From NCBI GenBank assembly GCA_026387995.1, contig JAPLKQ010000042.1:1-6579 (forward strand): DNA of 6,579 nucleotides. The letters run 5' to 3'. A program made the translations under genes and the position numbers. The notes under the pieces were generated by a model, which was given only the letters and a program-made list of their open reading frames with translations, made no database searches and had not been told where the DNA came from. Origin of the DNA: Bacillota bacterium (lineage in GTDB: Bacteria > Bacillota_I > Bacilli_A > RFN20 > CAG-826). Shown here piece by piece: positions 1 through 4,949 of the stretch; position 1 is the stretch's first letter; every line of letters begins with the position of its first letter.

Positions 1-236
1 CCGCTGACCGTGTTGACGGTGTTCGAAAAATTAAAAAGGAAGTCAATATACCTCTGGGTTGTCTGGCGCCAGTTCACGTAATTATAATTCGTTGGATTAC
101 GGGATAATCCGTCCATCCGTGAGATACTCGTCTGGTTTTCTTGCGCGCTCACGAAAACCATCGGCTGAGAAGCGTGGCCAAGAATCAAAGTCATTGAAAG
201 TAATGATGTTGCCATGATGAGTAACGCTTTTTTCAA
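1..236 (-). CDS. Secreted protein of unknown function, N-terminal part (runs off the left edge)
   Basis: An open minus-strand frame of 78 codons starts at a TTG (236-234) and continues past base 1. The start is chosen because a strong GGAGGT lies 4 bases upstream and because it gives a textbook export signal: MKK, then a hydrophobic stretch (about residues 5-20), then a V-S-A signal peptidase I site near residue 31. There is no lipobox cysteine, so the protein is probably released or wall-associated rather than a lipoprotein. The mature part seen (from about residue 32) is polar and aromatic, with NYNYVNWRQ and YIDFLF stretches. I do not recognise the family. It is divergent from the first lipoprotein gene. 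Confidence 0.72.
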   Translation of the reverse strand, partial: MKKALLIMATSLLSMTLILGHASQPMVFVSAQENQTSISRMDGLSRNPTNYNYVNWRQTTQRYIDFLFNFSNTVNTVS

Positions 237-293
237 AGGGACCTCCGAAGTTAAATTTTAGTTAATAAAATGTCTTTTTTTAATCGTACCCAA

Positions 294-322
294 ATAGTAA
301 CACAATAGAGACCCCGCAACAA
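294..322 (-). promoter_or_regulatory. Possible promoter for the secreted-protein gene
   Basis: On the minus strand a TTGTTG (322-317) is followed after exactly 17 bases by TACTAT (299-294). The match to consensus is modest. Another reading with TTGTGT and a 17-base spacer to TAAAAA lies slightly downstream. The position suits the TTG-start gene ending its leader at 237. Confidence 0.3.
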
Positions 323-374
323 TAAAACAGCACGGAATATTAAATGACTACGGCATCACGCAAAAGCATTTCCG

Positions 375-403
375 TTGTTTCAAAGTTTTGCCAAGTTTAT
401 GAT
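375..403 (+). promoter_or_regulatory. Promoter of the first cytochrome b5-like lipoprotein
   Basis: TTGTTT at 375-380, a 17-base spacer, and TATGAT at 398-403. Transcription would begin near 410, giving a leader of about 24 bases that holds the AAGGGG ribosome site (421-426). This supports translation from 434 rather than from the upstream ATG at 344, which would lie before the start of this transcript. Confidence 0.6.
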
Positions 404-433
404 GAAGTGAGCTTAGAAAGAAGGGGTAAAAAC

Positions 434-847
434 ATGAAAATGAAAACATTCTTCTCTATCGCATTCGCGGGATTAGCATTCTTACTTGCTTCCTGCGCCG
501 TCACGACTTCATCTTCGTCAGCGAGCCTTTCTTCTCAGATCTCGTCCTCGAGTGAAGTATCTTCCGTTAGTTCTTCCGTAACTTCATCCGGTTCACTTGT
601 CAGTTCTTCCGAATTAAGAGTCTTCACGCTTACTGAATTAGCCCAATATAATGGTGATAATGGCTCTTTGGCCTATATCGCCGTAGATTGGGTTGTCTAT
701 GATGTCACCAATGTCGCGAATTGGACAAACGGTTGGCACAATGGCGTACACTATGCCGGTACCGACTGCACCGCGGCATTCGCTAGCAGCCCGCACAGCG
801 CATCGCTTCTGGCCACTTTGACCATCGTCGGTACTTTAGCCCATTAG
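434..847 (+). CDS. Surface lipoprotein with short Ser tether and cytochrome b5-like heme domain (copy 1)
   Basis: 137 aa from ATG 434, preceded by AAGGGG 7 bases upstream; an ATG at 344 gives a longer frame but would put a charged stretch before the signal peptide. Residues 1-20 are a lipoprotein signal ending in L-A-S-C, so Cys21 would be lipidated and the protein held on the outer face of the membrane. Residues 24-60 are a Ser-rich linker. Residues 61-137 match the bacterial cytochrome b5-like heme/steroid-binding family: the FTLTELAQYNG start, the YIAV..VVYDVT core, then a GWHNG...AGTD segment and SPHS. By analogy with cytochrome b5 (HPGG and GHS), His102 and His121 are the likely axial heme ligands. 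The usual AGKDLT reads AGTDCT here, adding a Cys. It is a paralog of the next gene. The likely role is electron transfer at the cell surface; heme binding is inferred. Confidence 0.83.
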   Translation: MKMKTFFSIAFAGLAFLLASCAVTTSSSSASLSSQISSSSEVSSVSSSVTSSGSLVSSSELRVFTLTELAQYNGDNGSLAYIAVDWVVYDVTNVANWTNGWHNGVHYAGTDCTAAFASSPHSASLLATLTIVGTLAH

Positions 848-866
848 TCATTCAAAAAATAAAAGA

Positions 867-912
867 AAAGAGTGTGGTTTCTCGAAAAAACGGGATTCCC
901 ACTCTTTTTTTC
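867..912 (+). terminator. Intrinsic terminator after lipoprotein copy 1
   Basis: The stem AAAGAGTG (867-874) pairs with CACTCTTT (900-907). It is extended by GG/CC around a bulged T875 and followed by a T run to 911. The opposite strand also ends in a T-rich run, but no convergent gene needs it. The arm sequence is shared with the terminator of copy 2, so the terminator was probably duplicated together with the gene. Confidence 0.8.
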
Positions 913-966
913 TATTTTCTAAATCTTTTTCTTTGAACCAGCTATGGATGCCGACAAGCATCATTA

Positions 967-995
967 TTGTTTTTAAATTCCTAGTCGTTTAAGAT
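967..995 (+). promoter_or_regulatory. Promoter of the second cytochrome b5-like lipoprotein
   Basis: TTGTTT at 967-972, 17-base spacer, TAAGAT at 990-995. The -35 and spacing are identical to those of the copy 1 promoter although the spacer sequence has diverged. Copy 2 can thus be transcribed independently of copy 1, which ends in its own terminator. Confidence 0.6.
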
Positions 996-1007
996 TAGAC
1001 AATCTTA
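990..1007. promoter_or_regulatory. Inverted repeat over the -10 and start region (possible operator)
   Basis: TAAGATT (990-996), spacer AGAC, AATCTTA (1001-1007): seven-base perfect arms. The left arm contains the -10 hexamer and the right arm covers the expected transcription start. It could be an operator or a small 5' leader hairpin. No counterpart is present at the copy 1 promoter. Confidence 0.35.
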
Positions 1008-1024
1008 TAAAGAAGGGGAAAACC

Positions 1025-1618
1025 ATGCATAAGAAATCATTCTTCACCATTGCTTTCGTGGGATTAGCATTCTTACTTGCTTCCTGCGCCGTCACCACTT
1101 CGTCCTCTTCCGCGAGTCTTTCTAGTGAGGCCTCGCTATCGAGCGAAGTGAGTTCCGCCAGTACTTCAGTGGCTTCATCGGGAATCTCATCCACGACATC
1201 CACGACATCGACGACCACGAGCGTCGCGTCGAGTTCATCGACAGCATCCTCGAGTTCGTCTCTTGCCTCATCCAGTTCATCCGCCAGCGTTTCGAGTTCG
1301 TCTTCCGCATCGTCAAGCTCATCGGTCGCTTCTTCCAGTTCCTCGTCGTCTGTCGCGTCATCGTCCGCTCCAAGTTCTTCGGCGCTCAGGGTGTTCACGA
1401 TTACCGAATTAGCCCAATATAATGGAGATAATGGCAGTTTAGCCTACATCGCCGTAAGTTGGGTCGTGTACGATGTCACTCACGCGCCCAAGTGGACGAA
1501 CGGATGGCATAAAGGCATGCATTTAGCCGGCAAGGACTGTACCGTGGCGTTCCTCAACCAACACTCCATGTCCTATCTCTCAGGATTACCGATCGTTGGC
1601 ACGTTGGCGCCGTATTAA
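1025..1618 (+). CDS. Surface lipoprotein with long Ser tether and cytochrome b5-like heme domain (copy 2)
   Basis: 197 aa from ATG 1025, with AAGGGG (1013-1018) 6 bases upstream. The signal and lipobox (L-A-S-C, Cys21) are nearly identical to copy 1. Residues 24-120 are an extended Ser/Thr/Ala linker of about 97 residues, against about 37 in copy 1. Residues 121-197 are the cytochrome b5-like domain, with the same FTITELAQYNGDNG start and VVYDVT core. The likely heme ligands are His162 (WHKG) and His180 (NQHS). Relative to copy 1 one residue is missing just before the second His, so the ligands are 18 rather than 19 apart. Cys172 keeps the unusual AGKDCT. The longer tether would hold the heme domain further from the membrane, for example across a thicker part of the wall; that is inference. 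Confidence 0.83.
   Translation: MHKKSFFTIAFVGLAFLLASCAVTTSSSSASLSSEASLSSEVSSASTSVASSGISSTTSTTSTTTSVASSSSTASSSSSLASSSSSASVSSSSSASSSSSVASSSSSSSVASSSAPSSSALRVFTITELAQYNGDNGSLAYIAVSWVVYDVTHAPKWTNGWHKGMHLAGKDCTVAFLNQHSMSYLSGLPIVGTLAPY
1094..1384 (+). repeat. Low-complexity Ser-linker coding repeat, with 9-bp tandem units
   Basis: This stretch encodes the Ser/Thr/Ala tether of lipoprotein copy 2. Three 9-bp units, two ATCCACGAC and one ATCGACGAC, sit in tandem at 1189-1215 and encode a Ser-Thr-Thr pattern. The rest repeats short TCGAGTTC/TCATCC-like words using mixed Ser codons. Such tracts can expand or shrink by slippage or recombination, which may explain the different tether lengths of the two paralogs. 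Confidence 0.7.
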
Positions 1619-1636
1619 AGCATAAGAAAACAAAAG

Positions 1637-1681
1637 AAAAAGAGTGTCGTTTCCAAATGATCGGGGCGACACTCTTTTTTT
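1637..1681. terminator. Bidirectional intrinsic terminator between convergent genes
   Basis: A perfect 13-bp stem (1637-1649 with 1667-1679) encloses a 17-base loop. It has A-rich sequence on its left and a T run on its right, so it can end transcription of lipoprotein copy 2 on the plus strand and of the esterase gene on the minus strand. The core AAGAGTGT arm is shared with the terminator after copy 1. Confidence 0.87.
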
Positions 1682-1685
1682 GTAT

Positions 1686-2420
1686 CTATTTAATCGTTTT
1701 TAAGAAGGCTTTGGCCAAATCAACCCATATCGCCATCGATCCATAAGCCTTTACAAATGCATCCGGTGACATATCTTCAAAGGACACTTCTTTAGTGCAG
1801 ATGGAAAGGCCGTGACGGCCGCTGCTAAAGAAATGGGCCTCCGCTTTCACTCTCTTCGTCCGGAGCATGCCGAGAAAGATCTCGCTATTTTCGACAGGGA
1901 CAGCAGTATCGTCCATAGTATGGAAAAGAAACACCGGTGGGGTTTTATTGGTCACATGTTTTTCCAGCGACACTTCATCCAGCCGGCTTTTCGAAAGAGA
2001 GTCCCCTAGAAGCGCCAAAAAAGAACCCGGATGCCGCCAACGGATGTCCGCGGTAATCACCGGATACGCCAAAATCCCTCCGGCGATTAAATGCGGATAA
2101 TAGACCATCATCGTCGCGGCATAGTGGCCGCCCGCGGAAAAACCGATCACGAAGATCCGTTTGATCAGTCGGTTTTCTTTTAATTTATCGATGAAAGCTT
2201 TACATTCTAGCTGCGTAGCTGGATGGATAAGCCGTTCTTCGCGGTAATAAAAAATGGCGGTATGATAGCCGTCTTCCTCAAAGGTTTTGGCTACCGGCTC
2301 GGCTTCACGCCAGGACGTGAATTCATAACCGCCGCCGGGAAATACCAGCATCAAATCTCTTTTTTTGTTATCAATCAAATGAAGATCAATATAGTTCTTG
2401 GAGTTTAGCGTTAATTTCAT
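1686..2420 (-). CDS. Alpha/beta-hydrolase, carbohydrate-esterase-like
   Basis: 244 aa, starting at ATG 2420 with GGAGGT 4 bases upstream. It is a compact alpha/beta-hydrolase of the acetyl-esterase/acetylxylan-esterase-like group. An oxyanion-hole FPGGGY lies at residues 27-32 and a nucleophile elbow GFSAGG with Ser95. A DDTAVPVENS segment supplies the acid (probably Asp171), and GRHG supplies His203. No signal peptide or membrane segment is seen, so it should act in the cytoplasm, probably removing acyl groups from small ester substrates such as acetylated sugars. The substrate cannot be read from sequence. It is the second gene of a two-gene minus-strand unit, 32 bases after the flavin reductase-like gene, and is terminated by the bidirectional hairpin. 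Confidence 0.82.
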   Translation of the reverse strand: MKLTLNSKNYIDLHLIDNKKRDLMLVFPGGGYEFTSWREAEPVAKTFEEDGYHTAIFYYREERLIHPATQLECKAFIDKLKENRLIKRIFVIGFSAGGHYAATMMVYYPHLIAGGILAYPVITADIRWRHPGSFLALLGDSLSKSRLDEVSLEKHVTNKTPPVFLFHTMDDTAVPVENSEIFLGMLRTKRVKAEAHFFSSGRHGLSICTKEVSFEDMSPDAFVKAYGSMAIWVDLAKAFLKTIK

Positions 2421-2452
2421 GAAAACCTCCGCATTACGAATAAAACATGACG

Positions 2453-2956
2453 TTATTTCCGATAGATTTTTTCAACTTCGCCAATATAGAAATAATGGAA
2501 GTCTTTCTTCGGGTAATTCCGTGTGATGATGGTGGTATCCAAGAACAGCTTTTCGTCAATCCGCTGAGCGTATATTTTCTTACAGACGAGTAGGAGATTC
2601 GCCTCTTCATAGGTTGGCACCCCGTCAACCATGATAGGGTGAAGCTTGGCTTTTTTGATTTTGTCGGGTTCGTTTTTGCTACTGACGGCGCCCATATAAC
2701 TCAGTTCTTCTTTATGCCCGGAAAAGAACGATAAGGAAAAGTGGTCGTTACTCTCCACGAACTCGCGGGTATTGCGTGACGGACGGATAAAAACCGTCGC
2801 CACCGGCTTATTCCAAAGCGTGCCCATTTGGCCCCAGGAGGCAGTCATCCCACGAATCTCGCCATTATGTTCCGCCGAGATTAACATCCATTCGTCATCA
2901 ATCTTAGAAAAGATTTTGAGTTCAAACTCTTTGATTTTAATTTCTTTCCATTCCAT
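2453..2956 (-). CDS. Flavin reductase family protein (FMN-binding split barrel)
   Basis: 167 aa from ATG 2956, chosen because GAGGTG lies 5 bases upstream; an upstream extension to 2998 has no ribosome site and adds an unconserved hydrophobic stretch. The sequence follows the flavin reductase-like split-barrel family: MTASWGQMGTLWNKPVA (residues 37-53), FIRPSRNTREF (56-66), FSLSFF (73-78), and a late IYAQ...LD segment. Members bind FMN and typically pass electrons from NAD(P)H to flavin or to a partner. There is no signal peptide, so it is cytoplasmic. It is divergent from the diheme membrane protein gene across a gap of about 100 bases and heads a unit with the esterase. It is a plausible electron donor to the membrane protein, but that link rests on gene position only. 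Confidence 0.85.
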   Translation of the reverse strand: MEWKEIKIKEFELKIFSKIDDEWMLISAEHNGEIRGMTASWGQMGTLWNKPVATVFIRPSRNTREFVESNDHFSLSFFSGHKEELSYMGAVSSKNEPDKIKKAKLHPIMVDGVPTYEEANLLLVCKKIYAQRIDEKLFLDTTIITRNYPKKDFHYFYIGEVEKIYRK

Positions 2957-2975
2957 AAAAGCACCTCTTTTTATT

Positions 2976-2981
2976 ATTATA
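2976..2981 (-). promoter_or_regulatory. Possible -10 box for the flavin reductase unit
   Basis: A perfect TATAAT lies on the minus strand at 2981-2976. It has no good -35 at 16-18 bases, and a start point from it would fall almost on the ribosome site. It is reported as a weak candidate only. Confidence 0.25.
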
Positions 2982-3003
2982 AACGATATGCATTGCAAGG
3001 CGC

Positions 3004-3032
3004 TTGTTTTATCCCTTTGAAAAGGGTAAAAT
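3004..3032 (+). promoter_or_regulatory. Promoter of the diheme membrane protein gene
   Basis: TTGTTT at 3004-3009, 17-base spacer, TAAAAT at 3027-3032. The start would be near 3039, followed by AAGGAG (3048-3053) and the ATG at 3061. The -35 and spacing are the same as in both lipoprotein promoters. Confidence 0.6.
3013..3026. promoter_or_regulatory. Palindrome filling the promoter spacer (candidate operator)
   Basis: CCCTTT-GA-AAAGGG is an inverted repeat with perfect 6-bp arms. It lies wholly between the -35 and -10 boxes, where a bound protein would block or bend the promoter. There is no T run after it and it lies upstream of the predicted start, so it is not a terminator of this transcript. 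Confidence 0.42.
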
Positions 3033-3060
3033 CGCTTTAACCTTACGAAGGAGAAACGGC

Positions 3061-3468
3061 ATGGAAGGCATCGGCAAACTCTTAGGTCTCGTGATTTTAT
3101 TCTTTTACGGATTGACCGTTCTTAATTTCTTTATCAAGTATATTTTGAAGCACTTCCGTCCTCAGCTCATGGAGCACCCGAAGTTCTTTAAGTTCTATAT
3201 GAAGGTCGTCAAGTTCTTCGTCACCTATCATAAATGGTTTGGCTTCGCCACGATCGTCGCCATCGGCGCCCACTTCGCCATCCAGTTCACGACCCGTGGG
3301 CTCAATATCTCCGGCGTAATCGCCGCGAGCGCAATGCTCCTACAAGTCTTGCTCGGCGTCTATGGTAAATACTTCCATCCGAAAAACAAAATCTGGCTCT
3401 GGGTTCACCGCATCATCGCTATCATCATCGCCGTTGCTATTCTCGTCCATATCGGCAGCGGAGATTAA
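3061..3468 (+). CDS. Small four-helix membrane protein, probable diheme b-type cytochrome
   Basis: 135 aa from ATG 3061, chosen for AAGGAG 7 bases upstream; the frame is open further upstream but without a ribosome site. Four hydrophobic helices are seen: about residues 6-28, 53-77, 83-103 and 113-131. Helix 2 has His57 and His71, and helix 4 has His116 and His130, each pair 14 apart. These helices run parallel, so the four His can hold two stacked hemes, as in ferric reductase/NOX and related cytochromes b. The loops after helices 1 and 3 are rich in Lys/His/Arg, so they should be cytoplasmic. This places His57/His116 inside and His71/His130 outside. No flavin or NAD domain is attached, so a partner must donate electrons. 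Heme binding is inferred from spacing alone; a plain membrane protein remains possible. Confidence 0.68.
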   Translation: MEGIGKLLGLVILFFYGLTVLNFFIKYILKHFRPQLMEHPKFFKFYMKVVKFFVTYHKWFGFATIVAIGAHFAIQFTTRGLNISGVIAASAMLLQVLLGVYGKYFHPKNKIWLWVHRIIAIIIAVAILVHIGSGD

Positions 3469-3501
3469 CAAATAAAGAGAAAAGGCTCAACCGCTTTGAT
3501 A

Positions 3502-3522
3502 TATACCCTATTTCCTGGACAA
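3502..3522 (+). repeat. IS terminal inverted repeat, left end (downstream of orfB)
   Basis: TATACCCTATTTCCTGGACA... read inward. It matches the other end at 16 of 21 positions, sharing TACCC and TCCTG cores and ACAA. The outermost dinucleotide is TA rather than the TG common in the family, so this tip may be mutated or the boundary may be off by a base or two. Confidence 0.72.
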
Positions 3523-3537
3523 GTTAATTGAATCATA

Positions 3538-4350
3538 TCACACAGAACTGATGGATGCCTCCCGAAATCGTGAAGGGGGCATCCATTTTGTTTTTTTCTT
3601 GATCCGCCTATTATTGTAATAATCGATATAATCCGCGACCGCACGATATAATGAATCGAAATCTTGAAACTCCGATTCGTGACCGTAGAACATCTCGTTC
3701 TTCATCGTCCCGAAAAAACTTTCCATGACGCTGTTGTCCAGGCAGTTTCCTTTTCTCGACATCGACTGGAGTATTCCTTTGCCACGCAACCTCTCGCCAT
3801 ATTGCTTCATCTGGTACTGCCAGCCTTGATCCGAATGAAACACGAGCCCTTCTAGGTCGTGATGCCTCTCGAACGCCTCGTCCAGCATCCTGACAGTCTG
3901 TTCGAAATTGGGATGAATGCTTAGGTCCCATGCGATGATATCCCGCGCGTACATGTCCAGAATCGGGCTTAGGTAACTCTTGCCCCACGGCAAGGCGAAC
4001 TCTGAGACGTCGGTTGTCCACTTTTCATTCGGGGACGCTGCATTGAAATCCCGCTTCAGTCGGTCGTCCGCGACCACTCCGACAGTGCCTATGTATGAAT
4101 GGTATTTGACCTTAGGCTGCTTCCCTTTCAGCCCCATCTTGGACATCAGACGCTGGACTTTCTTATGGTTAGAAGGCCACCCTCGGTTCCGCAGCTCGCC
4201 GCACACCCGGACGACTCCGTATTTGCCATCGTTCTCATCGAAGATTGATTCGATTTCTCCCATCAGTTCCCTGTTTTTATCGTCCTTGTCCGTTTTGTTT
4301 ATTTCAAAATAGTACGTCGATCGGCTGATCGCCGCGATTTTCAAAAGCAA
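3538..4350 (-). CDS. IS3-family transposase, OrfB catalytic part
   Basis: 270 aa counted from a TTG at 4350; there is no ATG and no ribosome site there. The same frame stays open upstream across the end of orfA, with family-like residues (about GDKARAVKSLREKG just before the TTG). The real product is therefore probably an OrfAB fusion made by -1 frameshifting. The N-terminal part has the SRSTYYF motif and a charged HTH_21-like region. The integrase core follows with Asp114 (WTTDVSEF), Asp174 (FHSDQGWQY) and Glu210 (DNSVMESFF), which is DD(35)E. YNNRRI near the C-terminus is also typical. All catalytic residues are intact. It ends in TGA at 3540-3538; its last codons overlap a plus-strand terminator hairpin. 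Confidence 0.92.
   Translation of the reverse strand: MLLKIAAISRSTYYFEINKTDKDDKNRELMGEIESIFDENDGKYGVVRVCGELRNRGWPSNHKKVQRLMSKMGLKGKQPKVKYHSYIGTVGVVADDRLKRDFNAASPNEKWTTDVSEFALPWGKSYLSPILDMYARDIIAWDLSIHPNFEQTVRMLDEAFERHHDLEGLVFHSDQGWQYQMKQYGERLRGKGILQSMSRKGNCLDNSVMESFFGTMKNEMFYGHESEFQDFDSLYRAVADYIDYYNNRRIKKKTKWMPPSRFREASISSV
3551..3597 (+). terminator. Plus-strand terminator inside the IS, facing inward from its left end
   Basis: ATGGATGCC (3551-3559) pairs with GGCATCCAT (3578-3586). CCC/GGG extends the stem around a bulged T3560, and TTTTGTTTTTTTC follows on the plus strand. It lies within the 3' end of orfB, antisense to it. It would stop transcription arriving from the diheme protein gene before that becomes antisense RNA over the transposase. 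Confidence 0.72.
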
Positions 4351-4358
4351 CGTTAAAT

Positions 4359-4907
4359 TTACACCTTTTTCACGGAGCGATTTGACCGCACGCGCTTTGT
4401 CGCCTTGGCTTGGGCATTCTCCCTTTCCTGCACCAAGGCATCTAGTTTTTTTAGGTATTCGTTCTCCGCCTCGAGATAGTCGTTCCTCGCACGCAAAACG
4501 TTCAGTTCTTCCTTCTCGTTCTTTGAGAGTCTCTTGGTTTTCGCTTTAGGCATATTGGGTCTCCTGCCTTTACGAATTGATTCTAAACCCACCCAGCCAC
4601 TTTTCATATAGATTCGATGCCAGTTCAACACCACGGAAATGCATGCCATCCCCATTGAATTGGCCACCTTTGTGTACGTCTCGCCCGCCTGAATTCGTCT
4701 AACCGCCCCTATTTTATCCGCCGCCGAATATTCTTTGGAAAAGTATCGATGTTCGAGACTTTCTGGACCAAACATATCATTCAATCGGGTCCATGCCCGC
4801 ACCTTTGCCATAAATGTGGCCCGCGTTACCCCGATTGGCATTGTAATGGGCTTGTTTGCCTTGTACATCCGCACCCATTCGATCTTCTCTTCTTTTGTGT
4901 ACCTCAT
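4359..4907 (-). CDS. IS3-family transposase, OrfA (DNA-binding part)
   Basis: 182 aa from ATG 4907. Two helix-turn-helix segments are visible (about residues 1-45 and 60-105, with AGETYTKVANSMG). A basic RKGRRP linker follows, then a leucine-zipper-like coiled coil (about 130-160, ELNVLRARNDYLEAENEYLKKL) used for dimerisation in the IS150 group. OrfA binds the IS ends and regulates transposition; fused to OrfB it gives the active transposase. The TAA stop at 4359 lies inside the orfB frame. Its ribosome site is poor (AAGGGG about 11 bases upstream) and sits in a hairpin, which would keep expression low. Confidence 0.88.
   Translation of the reverse strand: MRYTKEEKIEWVRMYKANKPITMPIGVTRATFMAKVRAWTRLNDMFGPESLEHRYFSKEYSAADKIGAVRRIQAGETYTKVANSMGMACISVVLNWHRIYMKSGWVGLESIRKGRRPNMPKAKTKRLSKNEKEELNVLRARNDYLEAENEYLKKLDALVQERENAQAKATKRVRSNRSVKKV
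4446..4452 (-). promoter_or_regulatory. Likely -1 programmed frameshift site (A AAA AAA)
   Basis: Seven A on the minus strand fall in the phase CTA-AAA-AAA (orfA Leu152-Lys153-Lys154), a classical IS3 slippery heptamer. The -1 frame is open from here into orfB. A second candidate is GTG-AAA-AAG just before the orfA stop. That one would give the more family-like junction but is a weaker slip sequence. Confidence 0.55.
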
Positions 4908-4949
4908 TAAAAAAGTACCCCTTTCCTGGTTGTTCAGGATTTGGGGTAC
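4908..4949 (-). terminator. Inward-facing terminator hairpin just upstream of orfA
   Basis: On the minus strand GTACCCC...TCCTG (4949-4935) pairs with CAGGA..GGGGTAC (4928-4915), giving 5-bp and 7-bp stem parts with a small internal loop and a 6-base loop. TTTTTT follows, just before the ATG. It would stop readthrough from the acyltransferase gene into the transposase, and it hides the AAGGGG ribosome site. The 5' arm is the terminal repeat itself. Confidence 0.68.

Noticed and set aside
344..433. N-terminal extension of lipoprotein copy 1 from ATG 344
   Set aside because: The predicted promoter lies inside it, it would bury the lipoprotein signal, and copy 2 has no equivalent. ATG 434 has a proper ribosome site.
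1189..1384. CRISPR-like or tandem satellite array
   Set aside because: The repeats are short, in frame and code for Ser/Thr/Ala. There are no regular spacers.
973..1398. Minus-strand open frame of 141 codons, very acidic, antisense to lipoprotein copy 2
   Set aside because: It is the mirror of the Ser-codon repeats (TCG, TCA, TCC read as Asp/Glu/Leu codons). It has no ribosome site and its composition is explained by the plus-strand gene.
2957..2998. Longer start for the flavin reductase-like gene
   Set aside because: No ribosome site is present at 2998, while GAGGTG precedes ATG 2956 and the added residues include a hydrophobic stretch foreign to the family.
3004..3060. Longer start for the diheme membrane protein
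   Set aside because: The first 19 codons cover the promoter and ribosome site of the gene itself.
3538..3540. TGA as a tryptophan codon, as in mycoplasmas
   Set aside because: TGA ends orfB exactly where the family ends, and Trp is TGG in every gene, so there is no sign of recoding.
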